A stretch of 64,000 bases of DNA from Acidovorax sp. sic0104 (GCF_019219095.1 NZ_JAHUWH010000001.1:744001-808000), one strand, 5' to 3'; counted from the stretch's first letter, positions 1 to 9,120 are shown. Numbers and translations are program-made. Notes: a model not told the origin generated them from the letters alone.

Positions 1-102
1 GTCGAGCTCGGTGAACAGGCGGCGCGACTCGTACTGGGTGTGCACGAGATAGATCGCGCTGGCCAGCACGGCCATCAGCAGCACCAGGTTGAGCCTGGTC
101 AT
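1..102 (-). CDS. ftsL: Cell division protein FtsL, N-terminal 34 codons (cut by window edge)
   Basis: The visible part starts [20 protein letters not shown], a short cytoplasmic tail running straight into a single hydrophobic segment, then a basic/acidic stretch. This is how small bitopic FtsL proteins begin. FtsL joins FtsB and FtsQ in the divisome at the inner membrane. Its ATG (102-100) overlaps the rsmH TGA as ATGA, so the two are translationally coupled, and mraZ-rsmH-ftsL is the standard start of the division/cell-wall cluster. The leucine-zipper part lies outside the window. The assignment rests mainly on position plus the N-terminal membrane segment. Confidence 0.88.
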   Translation of the reverse strand, partial: MTRLNLVLLMAVLASAIYLVHTQYESRRLFTELD

Positions 103-1028
103 GCTGGCACCTCCGTGCGCTCGGCCACGCGCATGATCGCGCTGCGCGAGCGCGGGTTGGCGGCCACCTCGGCAGCGCTGGGCTTGACGCGGTCCAGCGC
201 CACGAGCTTCATCGCCTGGGGCGCGGCGAACGGCGCGCGGCGGTCGAAGACTTCCTTGGAGTGCTTGGCGATGAACTGCTTGACGATGCGGTCTTCCAGC
301 GAGTGAAAGCTGATCACCACCAGGCGGCCGCCGGGCTGCAGCACCGACAGGCTGGCCTCTAGCGCCTGTTGCAGCTCTTCAAGCTCAGCGTTGATGAAAA
401 TCCGTAGAGCCTGAAATGTGCGCGTTGCAGGGTTCTGGCCCGGCTCGCGGGTCTTGACCGCGCCAGCCACGAGATCGGCCAGTTCGGCGGTGGTTGCAAG
501 AGGGCCCCGTTCTTCGCGCCGAGCAACAATCGCCTTTGCAATGGGGCCAGCAAACCGTTCTTCACCGTAGTCACGTATCACCTCCGCAATCTGACCGACT
601 TCGGCCGTGGCCAACCAATCGGCCACGCTCTCGCCGCGCGTGGTGTCCATGCGCATGTCCAGCGGGCCATCGAAACGGAAACTGAAACCCCGCCCGGGGC
701 TGTCGATCTGGGGCGAGCTGACCCCCAGGTCCATGAGCACACCTGCGGCGCTGCCGGCGGGCAGGTCGGCGATGTGGCGAAATCCTTCGTGCCGAATGGA
801 AAAACGCGCATCGGTGATGCGCGTTGCTTCGGCGATGGCTTCCGGGTCCTTGTCAAAGGCGACAAGGCGCCCCTGCTCCCCTAGCCGCAGCAGGATGAGC
901 CGCGAATGCCCCCCGCGCCCGAAGGTGCCGTCGATCCACGTGCCCGAAGGCTGCGCGCCCGCGCCGCCAAGCAGTGCGTCCACGGCTTCGTCGAGCAGGA
1001 CGGTGGTGTGTTGCAGAGCCTCTGTCAC
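99..1028 (-). CDS. rsmH: 16S rRNA (cytosine1402-N4)-methyltransferase RsmH
   Basis: This S-adenosylmethionine-dependent enzyme methylates N4 of C1402 in the ribosomal P site of 16S rRNA. The protein has 309 residues, close to the 313 of E. coli. The N-terminus carries [13 protein letters not shown] and the SAM-binding loop [10 protein letters not shown] near residues 33-42. [12 protein letters not shown] near residue 100 and the C-terminal [14 protein letters not shown] block are also diagnostic of the MraW/RsmH family. It starts 9 bp after the end of mraZ and its stop overlaps the ftsL start, so it is the second gene of the division cluster and probably controlled by MraZ. Confidence 0.97.
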   Translation of the reverse strand: MTEALQHTTVLLDEAVDALLGGAGAQPSGTWIDGTFGRGGHSRLILLRLGEQGRLVAFDKDPEAIAEATRITDARFSIRHEGFRHIADLPAGSAAGVLMDLGVSSPQIDSPGRGFSFRFDGPLDMRMDTTRGESVADWLATAEVGQIAEVIRDYGEERFAGPIAKAIVARREERGPLATTAELADLVAGAVKTREPGQNPATRTFQALRIFINAELEELQQALEASLSVLQPGGRLVVISFHSLEDRIVKQFIAKHSKEVFDRRAPFAAPQAMKLVALDRVKPSAAEVAANPRSRSAIMRVAERTEVPA

Positions 1029-1037
1029 CGTGCGCCT

Positions 1038-1466
1038 CTAGAAAGAGAAGTCCTTGAAGACATCCGGCATGTCGCCCTGCATGGCCTTGGCCTCCTGCTC
1101 GTCGTACGTGGCCTTGTCCCAGAGTTCAAAGTGGTTGCCCATGCCCAGCAGCATGGTGTCCTTGGAGATGCCGGCCGCCTGGCGCAGCTCGGGCGAGATC
1201 AGCACGCGGCCGGTGGCGTCCATCTCGACGTCCATCGCGTTGCCCAGAAAGATGCGCTTCCACCACTGGGCGGACATGGGCAGCTCGGCGATGCGCTCGC
1301 GAAACTTCTCCCACTCCGGACGGGGGAACACCATCAGGCAGCCGTGGGGGTGCTTGGTGATCGTGAGCTGGCCCGATGCGGTGGCCGCGAGCACGTCACG
1401 ATGCCGGGTCGGCACGGACAGCCGACCCTTCGCATCGAGACTTAGCGACGAGGCACCTTGGAACAC
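1038..1466 (-). CDS. mraZ: Transcriptional regulator MraZ (GTG start)
   Basis: MraZ is a ring-forming DNA-binding protein that represses its own dcw promoter. Two AbrB-like half-domains are visible, each with the DxxGR signature: DAKGR near residue 12 and DATGR near residue 86. I place the start at the GTG at 1466, giving [14 protein letters not shown] at the N-terminus and 142 residues, the usual family length. The longer frame from 1538 would add 24 residues that run into the operator repeats. A GGGA lies 8 nt before the GTG. Gene order is mraZ-rsmH-ftsL. Confidence 0.93.
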   Translation of the reverse strand: MFQGASSLSLDAKGRLSVPTRHRDVLAATASGQLTITKHPHGCLMVFPRPEWEKFRERIAELPMSAQWWKRIFLGNAMDVEMDATGRVLISPELRQAAGISKDTMLLGMGNHFELWDKATYDEQEAKAMQGDMPDVFKDFSF

Positions 1467-1525
1467 GGACGATTTCCCAACTCGGACTTGTTGATCCTTC
1501 AGAGCCCGCATCGGGGCCGGAAGGG

Positions 1526-1559
1526 CACTTTTCACCACTTAATTGCACTTTTTTGCACT
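1526..1559 (-). promoter_or_regulatory. Probable MraZ operator: four AGTG repeats at exact 10-bp spacing
   Basis: On the minus strand the motif AGTG recurs four times at exactly 10-bp intervals (CACT on the plus strand at 1526, 1536, 1546 and 1556), 60-94 bp upstream of the mraZ GTG. Three copies extend to A-rich AAAGTG-like boxes. MraZ proteins are known to bind short direct repeats on one face of the helix. A weak -10-like TACAGT (1557-1562) overlaps the first repeat, with a poor -35-like TTGTTC at 1579-1584 and 16 bp between. The promoter part is tentative; the repeat is plain. Confidence 0.72.
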
Positions 1560-1730
1560 GTAGCAGGAAAAGCACGCCGAACAAGGGGGCGTCCACCAAA
1601 CTTTTGTAATGAAATCAACGACTTAGAAGCGACTTTGCAGACCAGAAATTGGCAAAAGTCGTTGAAAAAGAAGAACTTACGGCGGGCTATGAAAGTGACC
1701 TCTCAAGCCCAGCCGCCCGCCCCCGAGTGG

Positions 1731-3056
1731 TCACAGGATGTAGCGCGACAGGTCTTCGTCCTGGCTCAACGTCTGCAAGCGGGCATCGACATAGGCGGCG
1801 TCGACGGTGATCGTCTGGCCCGACAGGCGGGTCGCCTCGAAGCTGACCTCGTCCAGCAGACGCTCCATCACGGTGGCCAGCCGGCGCGCGCCGATGTTCT
1901 CGGTGCGCTCGTTCACCTCGAAAGCGATGTGCGCCAGGCGAGTGATGCCTTCGGACGCGAATTCCAGCGTGACGCCTTCGGTGGCCAGCAGCGCCTGGTA
2001 CTGCTTGACCAGGGAGGCATGGGTCTGCGTGAGGATGGCCTCGAAGTCCTTGACCGACAGCGACTCCAGCTCCACGCGGATCGGGAAGCGCCCCTGCAGT
2101 TCGGGAATCAGGTCGCTGGGCTTTGCGAGATGAAACGCGCCGGACGCGATGAACAGGATATGGTCGGTCTTGATCATCCCGTACTTGGTGGTCACAGTGG
2201 TGCCCTCCACCAGCGGCAGCAGGTCGCGCTGCACCCCCTGACGCGATACGTCGGCGCCGCTGGTCTCCTGGCGGGCTGCCACCTTGTCGATCTCGTCGAT
2301 GAAAACGATGCCGTTCTGCTCCGCATTGGCCACGGCGCGGGTCTTGATCTCTTCCTCGTTGACCAGCTTGCCAGCCTCTTCATCGGTCAGCAGCTTCAGG
2401 GCCTCGACGATCTTGAGCTTGCGGGTCTTGCGCCTGTCCTGGCCCATCTGGCTGAACATGCCGCGCAGCTGCTCGGTCATCTCCTCCATGCCCTGCGGGC
2501 CCATGATCTCAAGGGCCTGGCGGCTCTCGGCCACGTCGATCTCAATCTCCTTGTCGTTGAGCGAGCCTTCACGCAGCTTCTTGCGGAACACCTGCCGCGC
2601 CGTGTTGTCGGCGGCCGGCTCGGAGCCGGCGGCCGTGCGGGCGGGCGGGATCAGCACATCGAGAATGCGCTCTTCGGCTGCTTCCTCGGCGCGGGTACGC
2701 ACCTTCTTCATCTCGGCCTCGCGCGTCTGCTTGACGGCCATCTCGGCCAGGTCGCGGATGATGGAATCAACGTCCTTGCCCACGTAGCCCACCTCGGTGA
2801 ACTTGGTGGCTTCGACCTTGATGAAGGGAGCGTCGGCCAGCCTTGCAAGGCGGCGGGCGATCTCGGTCTTGCCCACACCCGTGGGGCCGATCATGAGAAT
2901 GTTCTTGGGTGTGATCTCCTGGCGCAGGCTGCCTTCGACCTGCTGGCGGCGCCAGCGGTTGCGCAGCGCGATCGCCACGGCGCGCTTGGCGCTGCCCTGG
3001 CCCACGATGTGGTTGTCGAGTTCGGAGACGATTTCCTGGGGGGTCATGGAGGACAT
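1731..3056 (-). CDS. hslU: ATP-dependent protease ATPase subunit HslU
   Basis: HslU is the AAA+ unfoldase that feeds substrates to the HslV peptidase. Its 441 residues compare with 443 in E. coli. Seen are the Walker A motif GPTGVGKTE near residue 55, the intermediate I-domain of charged helices (about 110-230), Walker [11 protein letters not shown] near 250, and the C-terminal LSRYIL that docks into HslV pockets. It lies 99 bp downstream of hslV on the same strand, the normal hslVU order, and the gap holds a copy of the short palindromic repeat. Transcription probably comes from the sigma-32 promoter before hslV. Confidence 0.97.
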   Translation of the reverse strand: MSSMTPQEIVSELDNHIVGQGSAKRAVAIALRNRWRRQQVEGSLRQEITPKNILMIGPTGVGKTEIARRLARLADAPFIKVEATKFTEVGYVGKDVDSIIRDLAEMAVKQTREAEMKKVRTRAEEAAEERILDVLIPPARTAAGSEPAADNTARQVFRKKLREGSLNDKEIEIDVAESRQALEIMGPQGMEEMTEQLRGMFSQMGQDRRKTRKLKIVEALKLLTDEEAGKLVNEEEIKTRAVANAEQNGIVFIDEIDKVAARQETSGADVSRQGVQRDLLPLVEGTTVTTKYGMIKTDHILFIASGAFHLAKPSDLIPELQGRFPIRVELESLSVKDFEAILTQTHASLVKQYQALLATEGVTLEFASEGITRLAHIAFEVNERTENIGARRLATVMERLLDEVSFEATRLSGQTITVDAAYVDARLQTLSQDEDLSRYIL

Positions 3057-3078
3057 GCGGGGCCTGCCTTCAAAAAAT

Positions 3079-3139
3079 CAAAGCAAAATCAGCCTCTACC
3101 GCTTTGTGGACAAGCGGAAAAAGCTATCAAAAAAATAGC
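3079..3139 (-). repeat. Short palindromic repeat (family S), hslV-hslU spacer
   Basis: On the minus strand this copy reads GCTATTTTTTTGATAGC, then a CGCTTG...AAGCG hairpin, then TAGAGGC and an AT-rich end. The same architecture recurs at 34084-34140, 43528-43583, 50166-50222 and 61017-61070 and inside coding regions. It fills most of the hslV-hslU gap, so it will be transcribed. Confidence 0.75.
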
Positions 3140-3155
3140 AAATCACCACCCTCGC

Positions 3156-3719
3156 TCACAGCGTCTCGATGGTGTGGTTCATGTTGGTGTAGATGCACAG
3201 CTCGCCCGCGATCTCCAGCGACTTCTTCACGATGTCCTGCGCCGACAGCTCGGTGTGGTTGAGCAGCGCCTTGGCGGCCGAATGCGCATACGCCCCGCCC
3301 GAACCGATGGCCACGATGCCTTGCTCTGGTTCCAGCACGTCGCCGTTGCCGGTGATGATGAGCGAGGCGCTGGCATCGGCCACGGCCAGCATGGCTTCGA
3401 GGCGGCGCAGCACCCGGTCGGTGCGCCAGTCCTTGGTGAGCTCGATGGCAGCGCGGGTCAGGTGGCCCTGGTGTTTTTCGAGCTTGGCTTCGAAGCGCTC
3501 GAACAAGGTGAAGGCATCGGCCGTGGCGCCCGCAAAGCCCGCCAGCACCTTGCCGTGGTAGAGCTTGCGCACCTTGCGCGCGGAGCCCTTGACCACGATG
3601 TTGCCCAGGGTGACCTGGCCGTCGCCGCCAATCGCGACCTGGATGCCGTCGGGGGTCTGGCGCCGCACGCTCAGGATGGTGGTGCCGTGGAACACCGGGG
3701 TGTTTTGAGATGAATCCAT
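3156..3719 (-). CDS. hslV: ATP-dependent protease proteolytic subunit HslV
   Basis: HslV is the threonine peptidase core of the HslUV complex. After a short leader comes [10 protein letters not shown], in which the first T of TT is the catalytic N-terminal threonine exposed by processing. [11 protein letters not shown] and the C-terminal NMNHTIETL also fit the family. I start at the ATG at 3719 (187 aa). An upstream frame to 3779 would add 20 residues but lies upstream of the sigma-32 promoter. A GTG at 3695, just before the FHGTT segment, is a possible alternative. No good ribosome-binding site precedes 3719; see the promoter entry. Confidence 0.93.
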   Translation of the reverse strand: MDSSQNTPVFHGTTILSVRRQTPDGIQVAIGGDGQVTLGNIVVKGSARKVRKLYHGKVLAGFAGATADAFTLFERFEAKLEKHQGHLTRAAIELTKDWRTDRVLRRLEAMLAVADASASLIITGNGDVLEPEQGIVAIGSGGAYAHSAAKALLNHTELSAQDIVKKSLEIAGELCIYTNMNHTIETL

Positions 3720-3728
3720 AGCTGCCGC

Positions 3729-3756
3729 AAATGGGGTCGGCAACGCGGGTTTCAAG
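3729..3756 (-). promoter_or_regulatory. Sigma-32 (heat-shock) promoter for hslVU
   Basis: Read on the minus strand: CTTGAAA (3756-3750), 13 bp, CCCCATTT (3736-3729). This matches the E. coli RpoH consensus CTTGAAA-N11-16-CCCCATNT at every defined base. hslVU is a classic heat-shock operon, so the match makes biological sense. The expected transcription start near 3723 is only about 4 nt from the hslV ATG at 3719, implying an almost leaderless message or use of the GTG at 3695. Confidence 0.87.
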
Positions 3757-3879
3757 CAAGGCGCACCCAGTGAGTCCATTTCGCGAGGGACATGCCACCG
3801 CCCTGGCTGGGCGGCTGAACGCCCTGCGTGCCACCGCCCGAGCGGTGCTGCCCCGCGCGTGCGCCGTCTCCTGCGCAGA

Positions 3880-5628
3880 TCAGTTCTTGCGAGGAACGAT
3901 CCAGGCGTGCTCGTTCACCCCGATCACGTTGAAGAAAATCGCCACCAGGCGCTGCAGGTTGTGGAAGTGCACCACATACCCCTGGCCCTGCTGCTCGGCA
4001 GCCCAGTTGAGCACCGAGCCGGCTGCGGCAAAGTCCACACGAATGAGCCTGTCACACGCGATGACGAGCGGCACGCCAGGTTTGAGGAACGCCTGGAATG
4101 GCTCCAGCAATGGGCCGGCGTCGCCCTCGATATGGCCACTGAGGCTGGCCAGCGGCCCAGCATCAAGGGGTGCGGGCGCCGACAGGTCGCCACTGCCACT
4201 CAGGTCGGACGCCACGAAATCGCCACCCGCTGTCAGCGGTGCGGCACCCGAAGAGCCTCCTTCGTTGTCCGAATATCCGCTGCGTGGCGACACCCACGAG
4301 GGTGGAGAGACTTCGTAGGTCACGCAGTAGTCCAGCGCGACCAGTTCGAACTCGTCGGGCTTGCCCATCAGGCGCAGCGCGGCCATGCGAAGGCGCCACC
4401 ATTCCGGGCTCGTCGCCCGGTCTCCCGACTGGGTCTTGGAGTCCAGCAGGGCGTTGAGTTTTTCCACCCCCGAGAAAACCAGTTGCCCCTCTCGGTCAGC
4501 CCAGGCGCTGAACTGGTCGGCCAGCAGCGGCACGGCAGCCTCCTCGATGGTGACCAGGCGCGACCACGACAGCGTCCACGGCGAAGCGGCACGCGCAAGC
4601 GAGGCCTGCAGCGCCGCCACGGACGACACCGCCAGCGTGGCGGGGGCGTTCCAGCTGAAATCCTTGCGCGCGGGCAGTCCCGGCGCCGCGCCTGCAGCGG
4701 CTGCCGGCGCCATGCCCAGCTGCTCTGGTATGGAGAACCACAGTGGCGCGGAACGGCTGTACTGCGCGGCATAGTCTATGGCCAGGGTCTCGAAGCGGTC
4801 GTGCTGTCCGGTAGCGCGGTACAGGTCGAACAGCGTCATCCAGATTTCCTGCTGCTCTGCAGGCGCATCCTGCTGGTGCTGCGCCAGCACATCCAACAGC
4901 CCTGCTTCCGCACCGGCGTGGTCGCCATTGGCAAACCGGATGGCGGCTTCTTCGAGATCGGGTTCGTGCACAAATTCCTCCGGTTCGGGTGCCGGTGCCG
5001 GCGTGGTCCCGGCCATCGCATCGGGGCTGAAGGACGCCTCCTGGTTGCCCGCATCCGCGCCCATCTGGGCGTCGGTACTGCCAAACCTGCCCACGGCCAT
5101 GCTGTCGTCGGCAAACAGCGGCTGCACGGCCGGCTTGTGGTCCAGTGCCGCTGGCAGGCTGCCTGGCGCGGTGGGGGCATAGGCCCTCGCATGGGCGGAA
5201 TCGGATGCGGCATCCCCCGCCTCGGGCATCGTGCCAGGCTGGGTGGGGGCATCGGCGCCCTGCTTGCTCTTCCACCACTGCTGCGACATCTGCGCCTCGA
5301 TCTCGTCGATCTTCTTGAGCGTGACGGCGCGCTCGTCGGGCGAGGCCATGCTGCTCTGAAAGAACGAGGGCCGCGCGGTAGGGTCTTCCGTGCGGTGGCC
5401 TTGCAGCACCTCGCGCTGGCGCAGCTTGCGCAGCTGATCGAACTCGCGGCGCCGCACGAAATCGTTGCGGCGCTTGCGCTCGATCATTTCCTTGAGCATC
5501 TGCTTGCTGTACTGGCTCTCCCGATCGTCCTGGATGGAGTCGAGCTCTGTCCAGTTGACCGTGGGATTCTTCACGAACCGAACCACCTTCGATAGCAGGC
5601 CGCCGGGGGTGGTTTCTTCCTTGCTCAT
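3880..5628 (-). CDS. STAS-domain protein of unknown function (582 aa)
   Basis: I do not recognise a characterised orthologue. The N-terminal 120 residues are highly charged and probably helical ([18 protein letters not shown] and similar). A long Pro/Ala/Asp-rich linker follows (about 125-230). A central region (230-480) contains TPR-like stretches such as [19 protein letters not shown]. The last 90 residues ([12 protein letters not shown] ... [19 protein letters not shown]) look like a STAS fold, as in anti-anti-sigma factors and MlaB. There is no signal peptide or membrane segment. It sits between dksA and hslV on the same strand, 55 bp after dksA. A role as a protein-interaction scaffold is only a guess. 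Confidence 0.7.
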   Translation of the reverse strand: MSKEETTPGGLLSKVVRFVKNPTVNWTELDSIQDDRESQYSKQMLKEMIERKRRNDFVRRREFDQLRKLRQREVLQGHRTEDPTARPSFFQSSMASPDERAVTLKKIDEIEAQMSQQWWKSKQGADAPTQPGTMPEAGDAASDSAHARAYAPTAPGSLPAALDHKPAVQPLFADDSMAVGRFGSTDAQMGADAGNQEASFSPDAMAGTTPAPAPEPEEFVHEPDLEEAAIRFANGDHAGAEAGLLDVLAQHQQDAPAEQQEIWMTLFDLYRATGQHDRFETLAIDYAAQYSRSAPLWFSIPEQLGMAPAAAAGAAPGLPARKDFSWNAPATLAVSSVAALQASLARAASPWTLSWSRLVTIEEAAVPLLADQFSAWADREGQLVFSGVEKLNALLDSKTQSGDRATSPEWWRLRMAALRLMGKPDEFELVALDYCVTYEVSPPSWVSPRSGYSDNEGGSSGAAPLTAGGDFVASDLSGSGDLSAPAPLDAGPLASLSGHIEGDAGPLLEPFQAFLKPGVPLVIACDRLIRVDFAAAGSVLNWAAEQQGQGYVVHFHNLQRLVAIFFNVIGVNEHAWIVPRKN

Positions 5629-5683
5629 GGTTCAGCGTACAAAGATTGCGCAGCGGTGATCAGCGTCGGGCCAGGTGGCCAGA

Positions 5684-6505
5684 TCAGTCGCCAAACATCT
5701 TCTGCTTGAGCTCGCGGCGCTGCTGCGCCTCCAGCGACAGCGTGGCGGTGGGACGGGCGATCAGCCGGCCCGTGCCGATGGGCTCGCCGGTTTCATCGCA
5801 GTAGCCATAGTCGCCTGCGTCGATGCGGGCGATGGACTGCTCGATCTTCTTGAGCAGCTTGCGCTCGCGGTCGCGGGTGCGCAGCTCCAGGGCGTGCTCT
5901 TCCTCAATGGTGGCGCGGTCGGCGGGGTCTGGGACCACCACGGTGTCTTCACGCAGATGCTCGGTGGTTTCGCCGGCGCTGTTGTGGATGTCCTGCTTGA
6001 GCTGCACGAGCTTCAGGCGGAAAAACGCCATCTGCTTGTCATTCATGTACTCGCTGTCGGGCATGGCCATGACTTCGGCGTCGGTCAACTCGGCGGCGGA
6101 CTTGGTCTTCCAGTTGTTCGCCAGCTTGGGGTCTTTTTTGGCAGCCGTGAAAGTGGGCTGAGCTTGCGCGGTCGTGGGCATGGTATGTAGATAACTGGCT
6201 TTGGCAGCGGTGGACGCCACTGTCTGTGCCATGGATGGTACGGTCAATTGGGCCAGTCGGGAAGAAGGCCGGGTTGTGCGCACGGGTACCTGCGGCGCGG
6301 CCTGGGCAGCGGGCGCGGCCACGGGTGCGGCGACTGCGGGGCTGGCCGCCTTGGCAGCAACGGCCTTGGGGGCGGCAGCAGTCTTGGCGGGGGCGGCTTT
6401 GGCAGCAGCCTTGGGCGCTGGCGCCGGTGCCGCCGTGCTCTTGACTGCGGCGGCGGGCTTGGTTGCCTTCGTGGCCGCCTTGGGTTTGCTGGTGTCGGCT
6501 TTCAC
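5684..6505 (-). CDS. dksA: RNA polymerase-binding transcription factor DksA, zinc-finger-degenerate, with N-terminal extension
   Basis: DksA inserts a coiled coil into the RNA polymerase secondary channel and works with ppGpp. The conserved tip PDPADRATIEEE and the long helix LELRTRDRERKLLKKIE are present. In the zinc-finger region only one of the four usual cysteines survives (YGYCDETG, then TLSLEAQ), so it probably does not bind zinc in the classical way. I choose the GTG at 6505 because GAGGAG lies 8 nt upstream. This gives 273 aa with a roughly 100-residue Ala/Lys/Pro-rich extension. An ATG at 6181 (MPTTAQAQ) would give a conventional-length protein but lacks a ribosome-binding site. Confidence 0.9.
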   Translation of the reverse strand: MKADTSKPKAATKATKPAAAVKSTAAPAPAPKAAAKAAPAKTAAAPKAVAAKAASPAVAAPVAAPAAQAAPQVPVRTTRPSSRLAQLTVPSMAQTVASTAAKASYLHTMPTTAQAQPTFTAAKKDPKLANNWKTKSAAELTDAEVMAMPDSEYMNDKQMAFFRLKLVQLKQDIHNSAGETTEHLREDTVVVPDPADRATIEEEHALELRTRDRERKLLKKIEQSIARIDAGDYGYCDETGEPIGTGRLIARPTATLSLEAQQRRELKQKMFGD

Positions 6506-6682
6506 TTCCTGGTCTCCTCGCTGTACGGGCGGGCCCGTGGCCACTGTCGCGGCCCGGGACTGGTGGCAAGCCTTGGGTGGTTTTACCGGGGCGCGATTGT
6601 ATCGACCTGGGCTGACGCAAACGGAAACGTTGCGGATACAACACAAATCGGTCCCAATCCACGCCCCGCACCGGCGAAAGGA

Positions 6683-7750
6683 TCAGGCCAGGCTTTGCTC
6701 CAGTCCCTGCAGGAAGATGTCCTTGGGCAAGTCGATGCCGATGAAGACCATCTTGCTCAGCCGGGGCTCGCCCTCGGCCCACTGCGGGCCCAGGTCGCTG
6801 CCCATGAGCTGGTGCACACCCTGGAAGATCACCTTTCGCTCGGTGCCCTTCATATTAAGCACACCTTTGTAGCGCAGCATGCGCGGGCCATAAATATTGA
6901 CGATGGCGCCCAGAAAGTCTTCCAGCTTGGCGGGGTCGAACGGGCGCTCGGACCGGTACACGAAGCTCTTCACATCGTCGTCATGGTGATGGTGGTGCCC
7001 GTGCCCATGGTCGTGCTGGTGCGATGGGTGGCTGCAGTGCTCGCCGTGCTCATGGTCATGGTCGTGGTGGTCATGGCCGTGGCCGTCTCCTTCTTCCTTG
7101 AGGAAGTCAGGATCGATGTCCAGCTTGGCGTTCAGGTTGAAGCCCCGCAGGTCCAGCACTTCCTTCAAGGGCACTTCGCCGAAATGCACAGCCTTGATGG
7201 GTGCACGGGGGTTCATGTGCTTCAGGCGATGGATCAGCGCCTCGGTCTCTTCAGGTGTCACCAGGTCGGTCTTGGACAGGAAGATCTGGTCGGCAAAGCC
7301 CACCTGGCGGCGCGCTTCCTGGCGGTCGTTGAGTTGCTGCGGCGCGTGCTTGGCATCCACCAGCGTGATGATGGAGTCGATGAGATAGGTCTCGGCGATT
7401 TCCTCGTCCATGAAGAAGGTCTGCGCCACCGGGCCGGGGTCGGCCACGCCGGTGGTCTCGATGACGATGCGGTCGAACTCCAGCAGGTTCTTGCGCTTCT
7501 TGGCGGCCAGCAGTTGCAGCGTCTCGCGCAGGTCTTCTCGGATGGTGCAGCAGATGCAGCCGTTGCTCATCTGCACGATCTGCTCCTTGGACTCGGTCAC
7601 GAGGATGTCGTTGTCGATGTTCTCTTCGCCGAACTCGTTCTCGATCACTGCGATCTTCTGGCCATGGGCCTCGGTGAGCAGGCGCTTGAGCAAGGTGGTC
7701 TTGCCCGCGCCCAGGAAGCCGGTGAGGATGGTGACGGGGATCAATGCCAT
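6683..7750 (-). CDS. COG0523/CobW-family GTPase with His-rich metal-binding loop
   Basis: This is a G3E-family P-loop GTPase of the type that delivers metals, often zinc, to client proteins. It has Walker A GFLGAGKTT at residues 11-19, the family-defining metal motif GCICC near residue 64, the SKTD base-recognition motif near 157, a run of about 35 residues rich in His and Asp (about 220-255), and a CobW C-terminal domain ending in the GIDLPKDIF region. It lies directly upstream of dksA on the same strand (177-bp gap). That pairing recalls zinc-limitation modules elsewhere. No cobalamin genes are nearby, so a vitamin B12 role is unlikely. Confidence 0.9.
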   Translation of the reverse strand: MALIPVTILTGFLGAGKTTLLKRLLTEAHGQKIAVIENEFGEENIDNDILVTESKEQIVQMSNGCICCTIREDLRETLQLLAAKKRKNLLEFDRIVIETTGVADPGPVAQTFFMDEEIAETYLIDSIITLVDAKHAPQQLNDRQEARRQVGFADQIFLSKTDLVTPEETEALIHRLKHMNPRAPIKAVHFGEVPLKEVLDLRGFNLNAKLDIDPDFLKEEGDGHGHDHHDHDHEHGEHCSHPSHQHDHGHGHHHHHDDDVKSFVYRSERPFDPAKLEDFLGAIVNIYGPRMLRYKGVLNMKGTERKVIFQGVHQLMGSDLGPQWAEGEPRLSKMVFIGIDLPKDIFLQGLEQSLA

Positions 7751-7884
7751 GGTTCTGTCCTTCAGGGGGTAAGCCCATGCGCGGCACCCGGCGTCATGGG
7801 CCGGGTGTGCATTGCGCAGGGGGGTTGTTTTCAGTGTACCGACGCTGTCAAGCCCTTGCAGCGCAGCGGTGGCTTTGACGGCGG

Positions 7885-9120
7885 TCAGCCCTTGCGCATG
7901 ACGACCAACCCCTTGAGGTACTCGCCTTCCGGAAATTCCAGGGTCATGGGGTGGTCGGGCGCGCCTCCAAGGCGCTCCAGGATGAAGCCGTCCACGCCAG
8001 CATCCGCGCCGGCGGACGCCACGATCTTGTGGAACAGATCCGCGCTGATACCGCCGGAGCAGGAGAAGGTGAACAGCACGCCGCCGGGCGAGAGCAGTTG
8101 CAGCGCCAGACGGTTGATGTCCTTGTACGCCCGGGCCGCGCGATCGGCGTGGGCCGCAGTGGGCGCAAACTTCGGTGGATCCAGAATGATGGCGTCAAAG
8201 CGCCGGCCCTCCTTGAGGAACTGGCGCAGCGAGGCATTCACGTCCGCATCCATGAAGCTTGCGTGATTCAGGTCGAACCCGTTGAGCGCCACATGGGCAC
8301 GGGCGCGCTCCAGAGCCGGGCCCGAGGAGTCGATGGACGTCACGTGCCCATCGGCCAAGCCGCCGCCCGCGCGCATGCCGGCCAGCGCCGCCACGCTGAA
8401 GCCGCCGGTGTAGCAAAAGCAGTTGAGCACGTCCTTGAAGCCCAGACGCTGGGTGTAGTCGGCAAATCGCTTGCGGCTGTCGCGCTGGTCCAGATAAAAG
8501 CCTGTCTTGTGCCCTTCGGCGATGTTCAGCGTCAGGCTCCACTGATGTTCGTGGATGGTGAGCTCCAGCGGCGGGCCTTCGCCGTCGCCCGGCGCCCCCG
8601 TGGGGCCGCCGCGCAACCAGCCGGTGGCGGGCGGGAGGCCTTCGAGCGCACGCACGCTGGCGTCCGAGCGCTCGTACAGCTTGGCCAGGCCCGTCTCGCG
8701 CAGCAGCGCATCGGCGATCACGCCTTTCCAGCGCTCGGTGCCGGCGCTGGTGAACTGCGCCACCAGGGTGTCGCCATAGCGGTCCACGATGAGGCCCGGC
8801 AAGCCGTCGGACTCGCCATGCACCAGGCGTACGCCGTCACTTTGCACGTCAAAACGTGCACGAGCGATGATGGAGCGGGCGCAAGCAGCTATGAAAAAAG
8901 GAGCATCGATGCGCTGCGCCTCGTCAAAGCTCCACACCCGTGCGCGGATGCGCGAGCTGGGGCTGAACGCAGCCCAGGCCAGGAACTGGCCGTCGTGCGA
9001 CTCCACACGCACGGTCTCGCCGCTGTCCCCGCCACCCTTGGCGATGGCCGATTCAAAAATCCAGGGATGGCGGCGCTGGAGCGAGCGCTCTTTGCCAGGG
9101 CGAAGGCGGAGGGTTTTCAT
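7885..9120 (-). CDS. rlmI: 23S rRNA (cytosine1962-C5)-methyltransferase RlmI
   Basis: Expected to methylate C5 of C1962 in 23S rRNA using SAM. Starting at the ATG at 9120 (MKTLRLRPGKERSL) the protein has 411 residues. An N-terminal PUA-like domain (RRHPWIFESAI) is followed by a Rossmann methyltransferase core with the SAM loop LNCFCYTGGFS, the DPPKFAP motif and FSCSGG, which carries the likely catalytic cysteine. Upstream residues in the open frame are not homologous-looking and were dropped. A short palindromic repeat is read in frame inside it (8864-8904), encoding roughly DAPFFIAACARS. Confidence 0.93.
   Translation of the reverse strand: MKTLRLRPGKERSLQRRHPWIFESAIAKGGGDSGETVRVESHDGQFLAWAAFSPSSRIRARVWSFDEAQRIDAPFFIAACARSIIARARFDVQSDGVRLVHGESDGLPGLIVDRYGDTLVAQFTSAGTERWKGVIADALLRETGLAKLYERSDASVRALEGLPPATGWLRGGPTGAPGDGEGPPLELTIHEHQWSLTLNIAEGHKTGFYLDQRDSRKRFADYTQRLGFKDVLNCFCYTGGFSVAALAGMRAGGGLADGHVTSIDSSGPALERARAHVALNGFDLNHASFMDADVNASLRQFLKEGRRFDAIILDPPKFAPTAAHADRAARAYKDINRLALQLLSPGGVLFTFSCSGGISADLFHKIVASAGADAGVDGFILERLGGAPDHPMTLEFPEGEYLKGLVVMRKG
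8864..8904 (-). repeat. Short palindromic repeat (family S), partial, inside rlmI
   Basis: Minus-strand text GCTCCTTTTTTCATAGCT followed by a GCGC-containing arm matches the left half and part of the hairpin of the intergenic family-S copies. It is translated as part of RlmI between the PUA and methyltransferase regions. The match is imperfect, so it is either a decayed insertion or a coincidence helped by composition. Confidence 0.45.

Noticed and set aside
1458-3713. A 751-codon open frame on the plus strand opposite hslUV
   Set aside because: It is antisense to two unmistakable genes and has no recognisable domain; long empty frames on the opposite strand are normal at this GC content. 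The same holds for 60072-62207 (711 codons, plus) opposite pyrC and the Bug gene, and 50285-52417 (710 codons, minus) opposite the FAD oxidoreductase.
3719-3779. Longer HslV start at 3779
   Set aside because: The added residues precede the sigma-32 promoter and would have to be removed before the catalytic Thr anyway; family members begin only a few residues before TT.
6683-7750. Cobalamin biosynthesis gene cobW
   Set aside because: No cobalamin genes or riboswitch nearby; the His-rich loop and dksA neighbour favour a general metallochaperone of the same superfamily.
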